A stretch of DNA of 64,000 nt, taken from contig JAOTOM010004616.1 in NCBI GenBank assembly GCA_034440615.1, forward strand, positions 48,501 to 112,500, given 5' to 3'. This document shows, piece after piece, positions 13,352 through 26,800 of this stretch. Positions within the stretch are counted from its first letter, which is position 1. The number at the start of each line of letters is the position of its first letter. The stretch is from Ashinkailepas kermadecensis. Taxonomy: Eukaryota > Arthropoda > Thecostraca > Neolepadidae. The position numbers and the translations under genes were made by a program. The notes under the pieces are model-generated. The model saw nothing but the letters and a program-made list of their open reading frames with translations, was not told the DNA's origin and made no database searches.

Positions 13352-15299
13352 TCAAGGCAGAATATTTTCGTGTTTATTTACTCAGTAGGGTTTTCCAGGC
13401 CCCCATCCATATGCATCGCACCATATACCCCATACATTTGAGGCTTGAGACATCCCAATCATCCCCATAAAACGACGCCTCATGCTCTTCCAACTTCATT
13501 TCCATATTCCTAATAGCACAAATGTAGTTCTCGGTATATAGCATGAGTTCATTCACCTATGAAATCTCTTCCACGATAGCTTCGCTGAAAATAATGCAGG
13601 TCGCGCGGCAGCACGTGCGACCTGTATAATTTTCAACCGATGAAGCAAACTCGGCGATCCTTCGATGCAATAAGCCGGCTGATAAGGCCGAAAATAATGC
13701 TTGGTAATGCTTCAGGGCAGCCTTGATTGTAGACAAAGTATTTTTGATTGGGTAATCTTAAGGTATCTTGCGAATCACAACATTTGGGGCTACGCGTGCC
13801 TACCACTTTTCATCCAACATCAGGTCGGACAGGGATGTTGGTGGGGTGGGAAGCAGAACCGGCCTTCTGGGTCACGGCAATCACCACTCTTGTCGCGATG
13901 GCTGACCACTGGCACACGGCAGGTGCCAATGATCCATGGGAAAGTTGCAGCCAGTACATGGAAGCGGGTAAGGCATGCAACGGCAGACCGTCACTTTTAG
14001 CCGATTTCCAGCAACAGACCCAATCGTGAAAAAGGATGAAAATGAGCGCCTTTTATTTACACCACTCCCCCGGGGGCACGTGCGACGTGCGGCAAAAATA
14101 TTTGCACTGGCGAGTTTGCAGATTGTCTTGGCTACACCGTGGTGTCGGTTTTGTGTTAGTCAGTCCATTGGTTCGCGAGCTGTACCGGTTGAAACAAAGC
14201 ATATTCGACGCACTAAAATTGATTATATTCGGACGTAAAAATTCCGATCTTACACGTTAAGCCAATTGACGACAGAGGAATCCGCCCAACCCGTTCTCCC
14301 ATCACGCCGATATTGCTCAAGTCAGCTTGTCGATCCGATCGCACTGAAATTGTTCCCAAATGGTAGCCAACACCGTGGGCCTTCACGGCGTGTCACACAT
14401 CCCTCGTTCCCTCCGATGTGCGCCGATACGGGCGCCAATGTGTGGCGGTCGCGTTCTTCGTCGAAGCCAGCACTATGTCAAACAGAAGTGGGGTGTCTCG
14501 CGAATCTTGAGCACATGGCACGCGCTACGCTTCACATACCCCTACAAATAATTGCGCGTGGCCGTATAGCCCCGGTTACGGGTTACCTGCTGACACAATT
14601 TGATAGATCTAGTACGCGCCGCTCTCAGCTCGGAGGCACCCCATTACAAACAGATGCACGCGCCTGACGGTCGCGCGGTACAGGGCACCGGCTGCCGACC
14701 ACAGAAACGCGCAGTTCCCTATCGGGCACGTGTTTACACATAGTTTCATATTCATGCGACTTGTGGTATCTGCTGTGGACGTGGCTAACTGATGTCGACA
14801 TGGCCCCAATTGACGGCAGGTGGCACGTGTCCACGTGACCCGCGCAACGCGAAACTACCGCCACGATCTGTCCGCCGAACCGGTGCATCACGTGCGAAAA
14901 TTTGGGCGAAATCCGCCCGGCCGTTTTGGCACAGCATGCGTCGAAGCGGCACCGACAGACACACAGACGCACAGAAACAGAGGCAGGCATTTCTCGATAA
15001 CTTTGGAAAAACCGACCGCTATGTGTTAAATCTCCTATAGAGATTTCTTGTGAAATAGTCACTCCAAATTCTATCTATGGTTTTGAAAGAACTGCGCGGG
15101 TGCAAAGTCGACCGACCGGCTGGGGACCCACCCGGCCGCCCGGCGTTCAAGGTCACAAAGGTCTCGTCGGTGCGGTGGAGCGGCGACGCTGTGGCGGCCG
15201 ATCTCGACTTAATTTGACTCTGAAAACATTGACCGATGATTTTGACTTTTATACCGAGGCGGATTCACTACGGTCGTAATCTACTGTTAAAATCTTGAG
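13350..15299. other. non-coding stretch, no gene recognised
   Basis: Open frames up to about 145 codons occur on both strands but overlap each other and show no conserved motif. From about 14.0 kb the sequence is more GC-rich. No RNA gene is seen. Confidence 0.5.
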
Positions 15300-15390
15300 C
15301 TTCTAGCTTCAACAGCTTCCGAGATTTTGGGGGAAGGGACGAAGCCACCCGTCCTCCGGTGCGTGTCATGTGAGAGGCCCTCCAGCTCGC
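15300..15390 (+). repeat. dispersed hairpin repeat family, copy 3 (hairpin decayed)
   Basis: The block order gagattttgggggaaggg, then cctccggtgcgtgtcatgtg, then agaggccctccag matches the flanks of the copy at 10665 (reverse strand) and of those at 11480 and 48290. The central hairpin is mostly lost. Confidence 0.35.
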
Positions 15391-15699
15391 ATGTTAAGTA
15401 CATAATTACATCTGCATATAGCATGTGACATGCAGCTCTACGAATGGATTACCTTTCTGAAGTAAGTACTGAATTGAAAACATCAACTAATTTCTGCAAA
15501 TTCCACTTGGGTATCGTCTTCGTATATGCCTGTTTTCAAAATATCCCGCTTCGCCGCGCTACAGGTTCTTGGGACAGCAAATGCCCTTGTTCAACGCGTA
15601 TCGTATTGTGTACACAGTACGATACGGGTAACGTAGTACGTACGTAGGGTACGTACCCTGAACATTTTATAATCTAAGCATTTTGTCGCATAATGCTAC

Positions 15700-16210
15700 T
15701 TTAGGTGTTGAACATTGGGGTCCCTGGTCATTGTGGCCTCTGGCAATTCGGTGGCCTCCCTAACGGTGTGCAAGCACGTTCAGTACTGAAAGCAGTACAT
15801 ATGATGTGTCACAATGATCAGGCCGCAAAACACACCTGGTACACAATGTCCAGAAAACACAGGAGCCAATGGGAGCTTATGGATATGATGTGCCCTGAAC
15901 GTTTTATAGTCTGGACATTACGTCGCATTATATTGTTTGAGGTGTTGGAGATTGTCGATTTTAGAGTTTTGTTTAACCACTGGACATTCGTTGGCCTCTT
16001 TACAGTGTACTAGCGTTCAACACAGGCAGCGGGGTGTGTTATAATGTCCAGACAAAAAAACATCCAGGTACACAATGTCCAGAATATATGAGAGCCAATG
16101 GAGGTTCTGGACATTGTGCACCCGGAACATTTTGTCGTCTGGACATTATGTTGCACCGCACTGTTTTACGTGTTGGACATTGTCCACTGTGGACATTATG
16201 GTCCTTGAAC
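15700..16210 (+). repeat. degenerate tandem repeat with ggacattgt core
   Basis: Variants of ggacattgtcc, ggacattatg and tgaacattttatagtctgg recur about a dozen times with irregular spacing. Two longer blocks (around 15830-15930 and 16060-16160) are diverged copies of each other. It looks like an old tandem or palindromic array. Confidence 0.5.
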
Positions 16211-16439
16211 ATTCTAATATTATACCGGAGAAAACTCAGAGTGCGCACTCCTCTCTCATTCAGCTTGGCATATATGTCTCGGGGTAGCGCATGGAAAACC
16301 TTCAAATACCTTAATTTTCCCTAAAGTTTTTCTTTCATGAATTTAATGTTCCCCACCCTCACCACTTATCAACCTAATACAATTATTACACACATGCAGA
16401 TCAGGGAGATTACAGGACAGATTGGGGATATGCCGTGCA

Positions 16440-16930
16440 CCCTCGCCTTCCATATGGTGATGTGGCGCCTCTGATTGGAAAATGCGTCCCCCAGGATGCC
16501 TATACCCCCTGAAGTTTTTAGCAGAATGCCCTCTATACGTGGGAAAGTCGTCCGTCCAGGACAGGGGCGAGTCCAGGCATGTTTATTTGGAGTATTCCGT
16601 CTGAGAGGCACCTTAGGCGGACAACTGTTGATCACCGGAGAGAGGTGAGCACTCGAGCATCCTGAAAGGGCATGTTTTCGTCTCAAAGAGGCGCCTTTTC
16701 CTCTGAAAAGAACGTCTTTAACTAAGAATCCGTTCAGTGGGGAGGGTTCGAGGGGAGTGCATTCGAGTATTCCTAAAGAGGCCCTTTCCCCGGTCGGAGG
16801 AGCGTCACATTTCCATGGATGGGAACATGGGTGTCGCCACTGGGGGGGGGGGGGACATGTCCCCCAATTTCTGAAAAGTGGCGATTTGTCCCCTTCAATT
16901 TCTTCCGTGTGCCCCCCCCCAAGCTTCATC
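16440..16930. mobile_element. composite G/C-run repeat with hAT-like right end
   Basis: At about 16839 the sequence reads, on the reverse strand, CAGTGGCGACACCCATG, followed on the + strand by a run of G and then, after 60 bp, a run of C. Blocks such as gaggcgcctttt and cattcgagtattcc recur at 19.2-20.0 kb and near 63.9 kb, so a dispersed family is likely. No target duplication was found. Confidence 0.35.
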
Positions 16931-17489
16931 TACCTGAGTATGATCGCCGCAAAATTTTACTTCATTTATAAAGTAAAAATATATATGCAAGAGAATCCCC
17001 AAAAATACTAGAAGCCGATGTACCCAATCAACTGGGCTTCACAGGCTGTCTCTCGTCACAAAATCTCCGAGTCGTAAATCAGCAAACGTTAGAAATTTCG
17101 GCTTCCAGGCGATTCTTGAATAACAGGAACCTTGACCATCTTGTGTTTTCGCTTGGGTGAAAAATTGTGCTTTGCGAGACAACAAATTTGCATTATCGCA
17201 AGGCTTAGGTTGCATTTCCCTGCGCATATGTCGATATATCTTGAACAAACGTGACTCTGGGTGTCCTTGGGTATCTTCAAGACCATGGAGTGGAGTCATG
17301 GGCAGCCTTAATTAAGCACGTACGTCAAGTTAACGTCGTATTCGTATTCAGCGACGAGTTCGCTAGAGGCGTATTTGTATTATCATTGGCATTCAGCGAC
17401 GGGTTTATGATCGTTCGAATCAATTACCACTAAATTCTTCTCCTTGTACAGAACATGCTGGAAGCAACTACATAGGTCTCACATGACCA

Positions 17490-18790
17490 CCTTAACGGTC
17501 AAGGTCCAACGCAAACCGGTTTCTTCGGTCGCCTCCGGCTCCCATTTTTTCGTTTTCAGCCAAACCTGCCCAAATCTGGTATCAAGCGATCGCCATCGTG
17601 AACCATCGTGTAACATTTCAAACCGGTACATGTCAAGGTCAAACTTCAAGTTCAAAGGTAAGCTTGATTTATTAGATTACGATATTGAAGTGATATCGAC
17701 CGAGCGCGAGGTTCGGTTGCTATCGCTTCAATTTCCATCAAATGGACGTCATTCGACGTGGCTTGTTATGCGGTATCAGGAACCTAAGCAATCGATTTTT
17801 TTTAAAGGCAAGGACCAAGCTGATCCTTCGGTCGCCTCAATTTTTTTTCCGTTTTCGCTCAAACCTATCAAAATTTGGTATCAAGCGATAGCCAGTGGTA
17901 AACACTTGAGTAACATTTCAAACCGGGACATGTCAGGTCAAAGGTTTGATTGAGTTTTTCGATGACCTCGCGTTTCGTCGCTATGGCTTCAATTTGCAGA
18001 AAATGGATATCATTCGACGTCGCTTGTTGTGCGGTATCAGAAAGTTGATGATTCAAAATAATCTTGACGGGTCAAAATGCAAGCTAGTTTCTTCGGTCGC
18101 CTCGCATCGCCGCGGTCCCAGGCCTACCCAGATCCACTCGCAAGCGATAGCCCATGGTGAACCTTCGAGTAACATTCTGAATCCTGGAAATGTAAAGGTC
18201 AAACCTTAAGGTCAACGGATAGTTTGAATTTTTCGAAGTCCTCGCCACTCGTCCATATGGGTTCAATTTGCACCAGGTGGTTGTCATTCGACGTGGATTG
18301 TGCTTGATTATAATGTTACGAAATCGAACTAATTTCAAAGGTCAAAGGTCAAACCGATTTCTTCGGTCGCCTCGCATTTTTCTGGTAGCAAGCAATAGCC
18401 CGTGGTGAACCTCGAGCAACATTTCAAACCGGGACATGTCAATGTCAAACCACAAGATCGAAGGTTAGCTTAAATTGCTAGAAGTTCTCACGCCTCGTCG
18501 CTGTGTCTTGAACTTTCATCAAGTGGGTGTCATTCGACGCGCCGTGATGTACTCTAGCAAACTGTTCACAAATCACATTGACTTTCAAAATCAAAGGACG
18601 AACTTATTTCTTCGGTCGCCCCGCGTTTCTTCGTTTTCTCACAAAGCTACCCATGTTTGGCATCAAGAGATACCAATACCCATGACGTGGCTTGCAGATA
18701 CGTCATCAGAATGTTGGGATATCGAAGTAATTTCCAAGGTGTCGAAGGTTCGGTGTGTGTCCAATGATTGAGTGTAATAGGAATAGGAGG
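17490..18790 (+). repeat. tandem array of about five 250-300 bp units
   Basis: The anchor cttcggtcgcct occurs at about 17522, 17826, 18092, 18360 and 18610. Each is followed by ctcaaacc-like, tatcaagcgatagcc-like, tttcaaaccgggacatgtca-like and gtcattcgacgt blocks in the same order. Units are 70-85 percent alike by eye. The size and order suggest a satellite-type repeat; no coding potential is recognised. Confidence 0.75.
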
Positions 18791-19093
18791 ATCAAATCTT
18801 TTTTCTTTTTTCTTGCAGCCGTTGTGATAGCATGCGCTCATATACTATATGACTAGGAGCTCCCCCAAGAAATCCGTCAGAACCTGCTCGGACGGCGCTC
18901 TCATTGCTGGTTTTTAATTTACACTGCCACATTGCTGTTCCTGACATGTAAAATATAGAACTTTTTTCAAATTGCCTGCTTTCCTCTTAATGGTTCAATG
19001 GAAGTTGTGAAATTTGCAAGAGAAGCCACACGTGAATGCACACGATTTTATAACCAGCCGGAGTTCATAACCGCAAGAGAGCAATGTTGTAAT

Positions 19094-19455
19094 CAGTGGT
19101 GGATCCCGGAATTGTCATGGGGGGGGGGGGCACTTGTCTGGAGTGACGCAGTTTCTTTGGAGCGGCGCCACTGCGAACGCACTTGGTCACCTCACCAATT
19201 CATTTCACAGGGGCACCCTCTGCGAAACCAGAGGGGCGCCTCTCGTTCAAAAATTCGAGGGGCAGGTTGTACTAGGTCCTTCCCGAAGGGGCGTCATTCC
19301 TTCCAAAGGGGTGCATAATTCGGAAAAATTATGGCTGAAAAATTCGAGTGGGTACACTGGAACCTTTTCAGAGGGGCGCCTTTTTCCGGTCGAACGGACG
19401 CCACCTTCCATGTGGGGGGCACATGCCCTCAGTGCCACACCATTTATCCGCCCTG
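19094..19455 (+). mobile_element. old hAT-like miniature element
   Basis: The left end CAGTGGTGGATCC and the right end (reverse strand CAGGGCGGATAAA) form weak inverted repeats. Flanks gttgtaat (19086-19093) and attgtcat (19456-19463) match at 6 of 8 positions, as expected for an aged 8-bp target duplication. Inside is a run of G and several ggggcgcc blocks. No protein is encoded. Confidence 0.5.
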
Positions 19456-19689
19456 ATTGTCATTGCATCGAAATTTCTCCCCGCAAAACAGGAAAGCATA
19501 GGAAAGGTTATCGTATGTCTATATTTATTACAATAAAACCATCGTCCAATATTTTCTTGTTTTTCCTGCTACACAACGTTTAACGTACTTACAGCAATGC
19601 TCTGTGGTGATTGTGAAATCGGGACCAGCACATACGACATAAAGCTCATAAAGCTCGTTGCTCGTTCGTAGGCAGTGATAAGGAGTGCA

Positions 19690-20120
19690 ACTTGCTAATT
19701 TTGGCGGCACCTTTTGTCCCCAAAATATCATTTTTAACAATGGTAAATCTGAAAACCAGACGCCGAAAATGAAGTGGCTGAAATCCAAGGATTTTTTGTT
19801 GGGGTGGGGGGGGAGAGGTAGGCGGGGCTACCCCTGTATCCTGCCCAAACTTCCGGCGTCCCTGGTTTGTCCCCTCCCCACCCTAATTTTCGAAACCGAG
19901 GCCACACCCGTGGACGAGAAAAGGGGCCAGGGGCACATGCCCCCAGTGCGCCTCTGGTCCAGGACTCTCGAGTGCACTCCCTTGAACTATTCAGCCGAGA
20001 AGACTCTCCTCATAATAGAAAAGTCGTTTCTCCGAGGAATAGCGTCCCTCCAGACCCCGCTCTCCGCGTATCTCCGTGATGTGAGGGCATTTAAGAATTC
20101 AGCATGCTCAGGGATCGGAA
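19690..20120. repeat. G/C-run dispersed repeat
   Basis: Runs of G (about 19800-19820), cccctccccacccta, and an actcgagtgcactccctt-type block recur in the 16.4-kb and 63.9-kb regions. No gene is recognised. Confidence 0.35.
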
Positions 20121-20550
20121 ACCAAAAAGATCAGTCCCACAGCATTTACAGGTACCTTTATTTCATTTTCAAGTTGGCTCTTTGACGTAAAGTTCATTGT
20201 CGTGAGCACTACATAGCGTCATATTTGTGCATATCTTGTCAGGAAGTGGTCTTATTTTTTCGTCGCGTCCTCGCCAGTCACCCAAAATAATAGTGACTGT
20301 ATCTCAAGTTGATTTTCATGTCACACCAATTGGCGTCAAGAATATATAGTATACTTTACAATGGCTGTGTTCTACAACCTGACCAGGATTGTATTTGGGA
20401 ATATGAAATTCCTTGTAAATGAAGAATTTCCTGATGATATCTTGCCTGAAATAAGATAGGATAATTTGTCATATTTGAAACTACATTTGACAGTAAACCG
20501 AGAATAAAGAAAGGTATCTATACTTATTAATATACCAAATACCTACCACA

Positions 20551-20716
20551 TTGCTGACAACACGGAGAGGGCGCTTCCGGTTACATGGGCAAACGTGGCG
20601 CAACCGCTCTCGCGATTGGATTATTAATTGTAATCGCTTGCGCTGCGTGATTTTTTCTCAGACCATTCCTTTTCTCAGATCTCGAGTGTCAACTCGAAGG
20701 GTAATAAACAAAGAAC
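20551..20716 (+). promoter_or_regulatory. candidate eRF3 promoter and 5' leader
   Basis: The segment just before the eRF3 start holds an ETS-type site (cttccgg at 20574-20580, the reverse of CCGGAAG) and a reversed CCAAT box (attgg at 20615-20619). Both are common in TATA-less housekeeping promoters. Pyrimidine-rich ctcag motifs at 20655-20685 could lie near the transcript start. No TATA box is obvious. The start codon context is AACATGG. Confidence 0.45.
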
Positions 20717-20813
20717 ATGGATCAGTCTTCATCAGAACTTGAGCAGGGTCTATCAAGACTCAACGTAAATGCCGCTGAATTTGTACCATCTTGGGCATCG
20801 CCTGCGCCACCGG
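20717..20813 (+). CDS. eRF3: eRF3 exon 1 (start codon, PAM2-like motif)
   Basis: It encodes 32 residues plus one base, starting [10 protein letters not shown]. The stretch [12 protein letters not shown] fits the PAM2 motif that binds the MLLE domain of poly(A)-binding protein, which links eRF3 to mRNA 3' ends. The exon ends ccgg|gtaagc, a good donor. The start was chosen because it is the first ATG upstream of PAM2 in a good context (AACATGG). Confidence 0.85.
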
Positions 20814-23800
20814 GTAAGCTCACCAGAATTCATCATTTGAAATATGTTTTGTTCCTTAATTATGTTTTTTAGTTTTTCATTGTTTTTTTCTTGCTTTTGG
20901 TGTCATTTTTGGTATTGGTGCCAGTAAGTGCTACTTGAAGAAGCAGGGCTCTCAAATTCCTACAGCTGGGTGCAAATTGTTGGTGCATATGTAGGTAGTA
21001 GCTGGTAATTGCGATGTATTGTCGTGATGTATACATAACACATAAATCATATTTACATAATAATAAATATACAGATTATAGAGAATAGTAGAAAGTGCAA
21101 CATAAGTGCATATAAAATAATGAATTTTGGCAATTGACATATAACAGCTTTTTCTTAGAAATTTCTTAGAGAGAATGTTACTGGACATATGCTGTAGCTT
21201 TTAGATGAGAATATTGTGATGGGAAAGGTTGGTGAATGGTGCATAAGAGTTTCTAAATTCTAAAGTCAAAATTATGATAGATCAATACAGAATAATTCAA
21301 TATGCTCCATCAGGCCAACACTACATCTTGTAGATAGCAGATTGTTATGCACCACCTTGGTTCAGTTTTACATTTGTGGGCATTTTTGTCTTCTAAGGTG
21401 TTTTGGGAATTTTCTTTCACAACACTTATTTCACGTGATTAGGAAGATGCAACCACTCATTTGTCGGGGCTCATGCTTGCCTTTCGGTTGATAATGGGGA
21501 TGATTCGGTATATATTATGACCTAGTTAAATTGAGATTTAAAAAATAATTTTTTTTAATACACTTAACGTAAAAATGACTGCAACCACTCATTTTCTCAG
21601 CAAATGATTACTTTTCAGTTGGCAGACAAGTACACAATCATAATCTTCACCCTGCAAATATAGCACATCGCATATAATTATCTGCACCTGGTGTCACAGA
21701 GGTGATAAAGAAGAAATTCAACACTTCATGCACTTGATTTAATACTCTGACATCAAAAACCTTATGTTTCTGCCTTAATTCAACATTTAATTCCGAGAAT
21801 GAATACTCGCAACCCGACGCACCCGCAGCCAACACTGGAAGTTCCTTGCAATGCTGTATTATTTTATTTTTCATGTTTGATGACATCATGACCAAAAAAT
21901 GTGTTTCAGACGATTCTGGTTTCCCGGTTAGGTTAGGTTAGATTAGATTAGATTATATTATATTATATTATGATATAATATATTTGATATAGTATGCTAT
22001 GTTATCTTAGTCTAGGTCAGGTTAGGTTATTTTATTTTTTATATTATTTATATATTCATATGTAATTTTTGAACTCTTGACCGTAAGCAGAACACGGCCA
22101 ACTTTCATGTCCTCATTTCTGGTCACACTGTATATATCTGCATAGGCAAGTTTAGTATTAATACCTACTAAACTTCCAAGGATGTGTTGGTTCTCTAGTA
22201 TACCCAGTAACAATATGCAGTGTAAGAATGGCAGATAACGTAGCATAATATAAAATATATGTCATTATAATATAACGTAACCTAGCCAGAAAACCAGAAT
22301 CGTCCAAAACAAATTTTTTGGCTGTGATGTCATCAAATGTATTAAAAATAAAATAATACAGCATCGCAAGTCTTGGCTGCGGACGTGTCGGGTTGCAAGC
22401 ATTCATTCTGGGAAATAAATGTTGAATTAAGGCAGAAACATAAGGTTTTTGATGTCAAAGAGTATTAAATTGAGTGCATGAAGTGTTGAATTTCTTCTTT
22501 ATCACGTCTGTGACACGCCAGGTACTGATAATTATATGCGATGTGCTATATTTGCAGAGTGAAGATTATGATTGTGTATTTGTTTGCCAACGGAAAAGTA
22601 ATCATTTGCGGAAAAAATGAGTGGTCGCATTGTCATTTTTACATTAAAATAGTGTTTGAAAAAATCCCCAAATCGCATTTTACATAGGTCGTAATATTTA
22701 CTGATGATTCCTATGCTGTGTCATCCATGCTGCAATGCTGTTCTCTGCCATAATTTATGCACTCTTAACCTGCAGCATTCTCAGACTTGATTAAGTGGAA
22801 ATTTGACAATCCATGCAGTTGGTTCAGCACTTCTTCACATAAAAAATGCTCCGTTTCCACCTTTTTGCCACATTTATCCAGCAGACTTCTTGACCGACAT
22901 GCAATTGAGTGGAAACTCATTGGGCCCTCATTCTATATCCTTAGTGCATATTTTTGCCCTCCTGGTGCATTTCCATGTGAATTTTGTCTGGTGCTGGTAG
23001 CCATTTGTCATACTTTGCAGTCTGGATCCATCTTAATCTTAGCTAGCATAAACTGTTTTTGAAGTGACAATTTTGATTTTGACATTTTCAAAAATTTGAT
23101 TTTTCTTGGAAAATGTGTTGATAAATTTTTCAACTTAAATAACCTAGCATAATGAAACATTGCCCCTTGTATGCCTTATGGAGGAGTAATGTGTGTAAGG
23201 TTTGTCACCAAAAAGCACAATAATACAGATTCCACCAGGTGTTGTGCTCCATGCTTATTCCATTGAAAGCATGCTAAGTACCATGAATACATGGTACTTA
23301 GTACCATGTATTGTACTATTTCTCATTATGTTTATCTAATTTGTCAAGTTTTCTGTCAAATATTTACACCTGAAATATCATGGATTGAATACAAGGTGAC
23401 TTTTATTTCACCCAAAAAAAATAATTTCATCACTGGTGGTTTGCAGAGCATGACACCTCACTGAATAAAGGTGATTTATTAAAATCATTGTATGCAGGAT
23501 GGATTTTTGGTCTGGCAGAACATATTAAATTATTCTGTATTGCTCTGTCACAGTTTTGCATCACTTGGAAACTCATTTACCATTCATCAACCTTTCCAGC
23601 CACAATATTTTTTCTTTCTCATCTATAAGTTGTAGGATGTACACAGTATGACATTCTATTTTAGTTGCAGGAAACACACATAGTCATTCCAAGACCATCA
23701 ATAGTTCCACTGCATAATGTTCTGGTGTTCATAATGTTATGTTCTGGTCACGTAGCTGTGAAGGTATTGGTACAGGATATACTGGCAGCTTGACTGGTAA

Positions 23801-26800
23801 CTTGGGCTACCTTCTGGTCACATAGTTGTAAAGGATGCCTTTTGTGAGAGAAAACATTTTTTTTTATCTACGGCCAATCTTTTCATAAAGTCCGCAATTT
23901 CTGGCTGATGGGCACATGAAGGCTGGGAAAATGTTGAGTGGTGGGAAAGGGAATCTTTTCCCCTCAATCTTCTCACGATTATACCCTGCATGGCATAGTC
24001 ATGAGAATCGTGGATAACTGGTGTAGAAGTGCATTCTAGAAGTAGAAGTGCTTCTTCAGTTCTCCACAAGTTGGACAATATTTATGTTCTGTGGCAGACT
24101 GTTCAAGCTGCCACAACATTTATGTTCTTGATCAAGATGGCTTCATGGATGGCTAAAAGGGGGCATTTATGATGAGAAATAATATTGACTTTCACCTGAG
24201 GAAGTCCAAGATTCCTTGGAGAATATTGCTGGTTTACAGACCATTATTTCTGAACCATACCTTCTTCCTTTTTTTTGTTGGAATGTATCCTGAGTAATTT
24301 CAAAAATGCCTATCAGCATGCATTGAAAATTGAGTTGTTCACTTGACAGAAACATTAAACTTCCGTGGATTATTTCACCTTCCTCAAAGAGAAGAGCATG
24401 CAATTCTGATCCGAAGCGTTGTTCCCAGCGATGTATACTACTCGCTGATCCATGATATTGCATGAAAGTAATGCAGCATAATGGCACCTTGTGGACTGTG
24501 CCTACGATGTAAAGCCTGGTGCTGCATTTGACAGCATGTCAATGGCGATATAAGTTATGGGCTCAACATGATCGCAGCAGTCGAGGCGCCCCAGAATCCA
24601 GGTAACTAACTCTGGTCGAAGCGCCCTAAAGCCAAAATAACTAACTAACAGGTAACTAACTAACTGACTTGTCTGTTTACGTCCGTTTCTCTGAGGCAGC
24701 ATGTGTAGTGGCGAACGAAATTAAGTATTGAGATGTCAAATGAGAGTAGTGCTGTACATGGTCGGACGTACGTGAAAGTAGAAAGATCGTTGCGGATGTT
24801 CCTCCATATACGCACTTCCTTGTCGACGGTGCATTTGATGAACAAAATGGTGCTGGTGTGGAAAGTCGAACTGTCAAGCGCTCCAAGAGCTGCTCCGGAA
24901 TCGACTTCATGTTGTTTCTTGGTTGTAAGATTGCATTGTCCTGTTGAAACCACGTGACAGCTGAAGTGTCGGCGCATTTTGTGCGACGGCCGCCACAAAC
25001 CGCTCTAAGATCCTTGTGCGCCGATCTGCCTCGACGGTCTGGGTGGATCCCTCTCGATACTCGAACCGGAAGGGGCCTTCGATTCTTCAGCTGTTTACGG
25101 AACACCACGCCACTATGGAACACCACTTGAGCTGTGCAGGGGCCTTCCTCCACCATGCATGGTGTGTTTTATGGCCAAAATCGGTTGTTCTAAGGGTTAT
25201 GCTTTCAACCAAGTGGAGAGTGGCTTCGTCAGTGGACCACATGTTATGCAAGAACAGCTCGGATGACTGGCACTGCCCCTTCAGCTACTTGCATAGGTTG
25301 ACCCTGTCTTCACAATGCTTCTGAGGAAGTTTTTGTCTTGTCCAAATCTTGCATGTCTGCAGATGTGGGTATTGTTGGGTATTGTTCTTGCAGTATGCAG
25401 GGTACAGCTGACTTCTTGGGAAATGCGCCTCGCCGACTTTCGACAATTTGCGGTGATGAGTTCCGCATTTCGAATCACTTTCGGCTCTGCTTTTCCTCTT
25501 TTAATATTGATTTGGCCTTGCCGCTGGTTCCCCACAGATTCGTTTCGTAAAAAATGATCAGTGGTGCTCAAAATTGTATTGTGGCTAGGTGCAGTCTTTG
25601 TTTTAAAGTAACTCCAAAAGCGCCACTTATTTAAGATAATTAATTTCGTGCCGAGGTAATACGAATGTCCTGGAATTAAAATATGTAGGCGGAAAACGAC
25701 ACCCAACAAGAAGTTGTTTTGACCATCTTTGGACAGGGGCTTGACTTCCTTCATTCATTTCCATTGTACTTCAGAGCATACAATTGTGGTAATTGCCACT
25801 GTTTTCACCATACCAGACTCCTGCCATCTGTTCCATCACAATCGTGCCCGCAGTTGTATGTTCATCTGTCAGTATCATCCTTTGCCAGCACTTCTCCATA
25901 TCATATTGCCCAACTGTTTTCCAGGACAATATCATCCTGAATTCCAGGACAATAGGTAATGATCAGCGATTTTGGCTTCGTGAACAGTGCTGTAGATAAT
26001 CATGATGTAAAATGGCAACTTCAACATATACAATTTCCGTTGCACTTGCTGTTGTTTTGTACACATATATTCTTGGTGTATCTTTGAATGTCACCTCTGC
26101 ATCATTGGGCGAGTATCCGGGAGTAAGGTGCTCGTCTCCCAACTGAAGGTTGTGGGTTCGAGTTCCACCTGTCGCGACTCTTCGCTCGCGATCAGTCAGC
26201 GTGAGAGATTGGCGACGCTGTTTGATCCAAAACAGTTGATGCGTCGTAAAGCCACAACTACCGTCACCATCATCGTCAGCACCGTCACCACCATCATTAC
26301 CTCTGCATCGGCTTTAACTATGTCAGTTTTAGCCACCCTGCATGTAACAAAGTACCCAACTGACCACTGCAAGCCTGCGCAGCTGGCCACAGGCAGCGGT
26401 GCGGGTCCGCAGTGCATCTCTGCTGTAGTGAAGTGGAGTTGTGCAGCTGTACGGGTCTGGGACCGCGATAGCTCAGTCGGTTTAGCTCAGAGTGTTTAAC
26501 TCTCGATCGCAAAATTGTGGGTTCGAATCTCACCAACGGCGACTTTGCCGAGTCCACCCGCCGCCAATCGGTGTGAGAGATTGGTGACGCTTTCTGACCA
26601 CGCAGTTGAATGCGTCGTAAAAGAATACAAGGTTCTTCTTCAGCTGTACAGGTCTGCAGTGCGGTGGAGTTGTGCAGCTGTACACTGGCCACGTGTGGTG
26701 GTCGTAGTACCGACGTCGGTCCTCACCAGCCGTGCTGTCGGGCGGCGCGGCTGTGGCACAGTGTCTGTGTCCGTCTGGTGACCTGTGGTCGTGCCCATTG

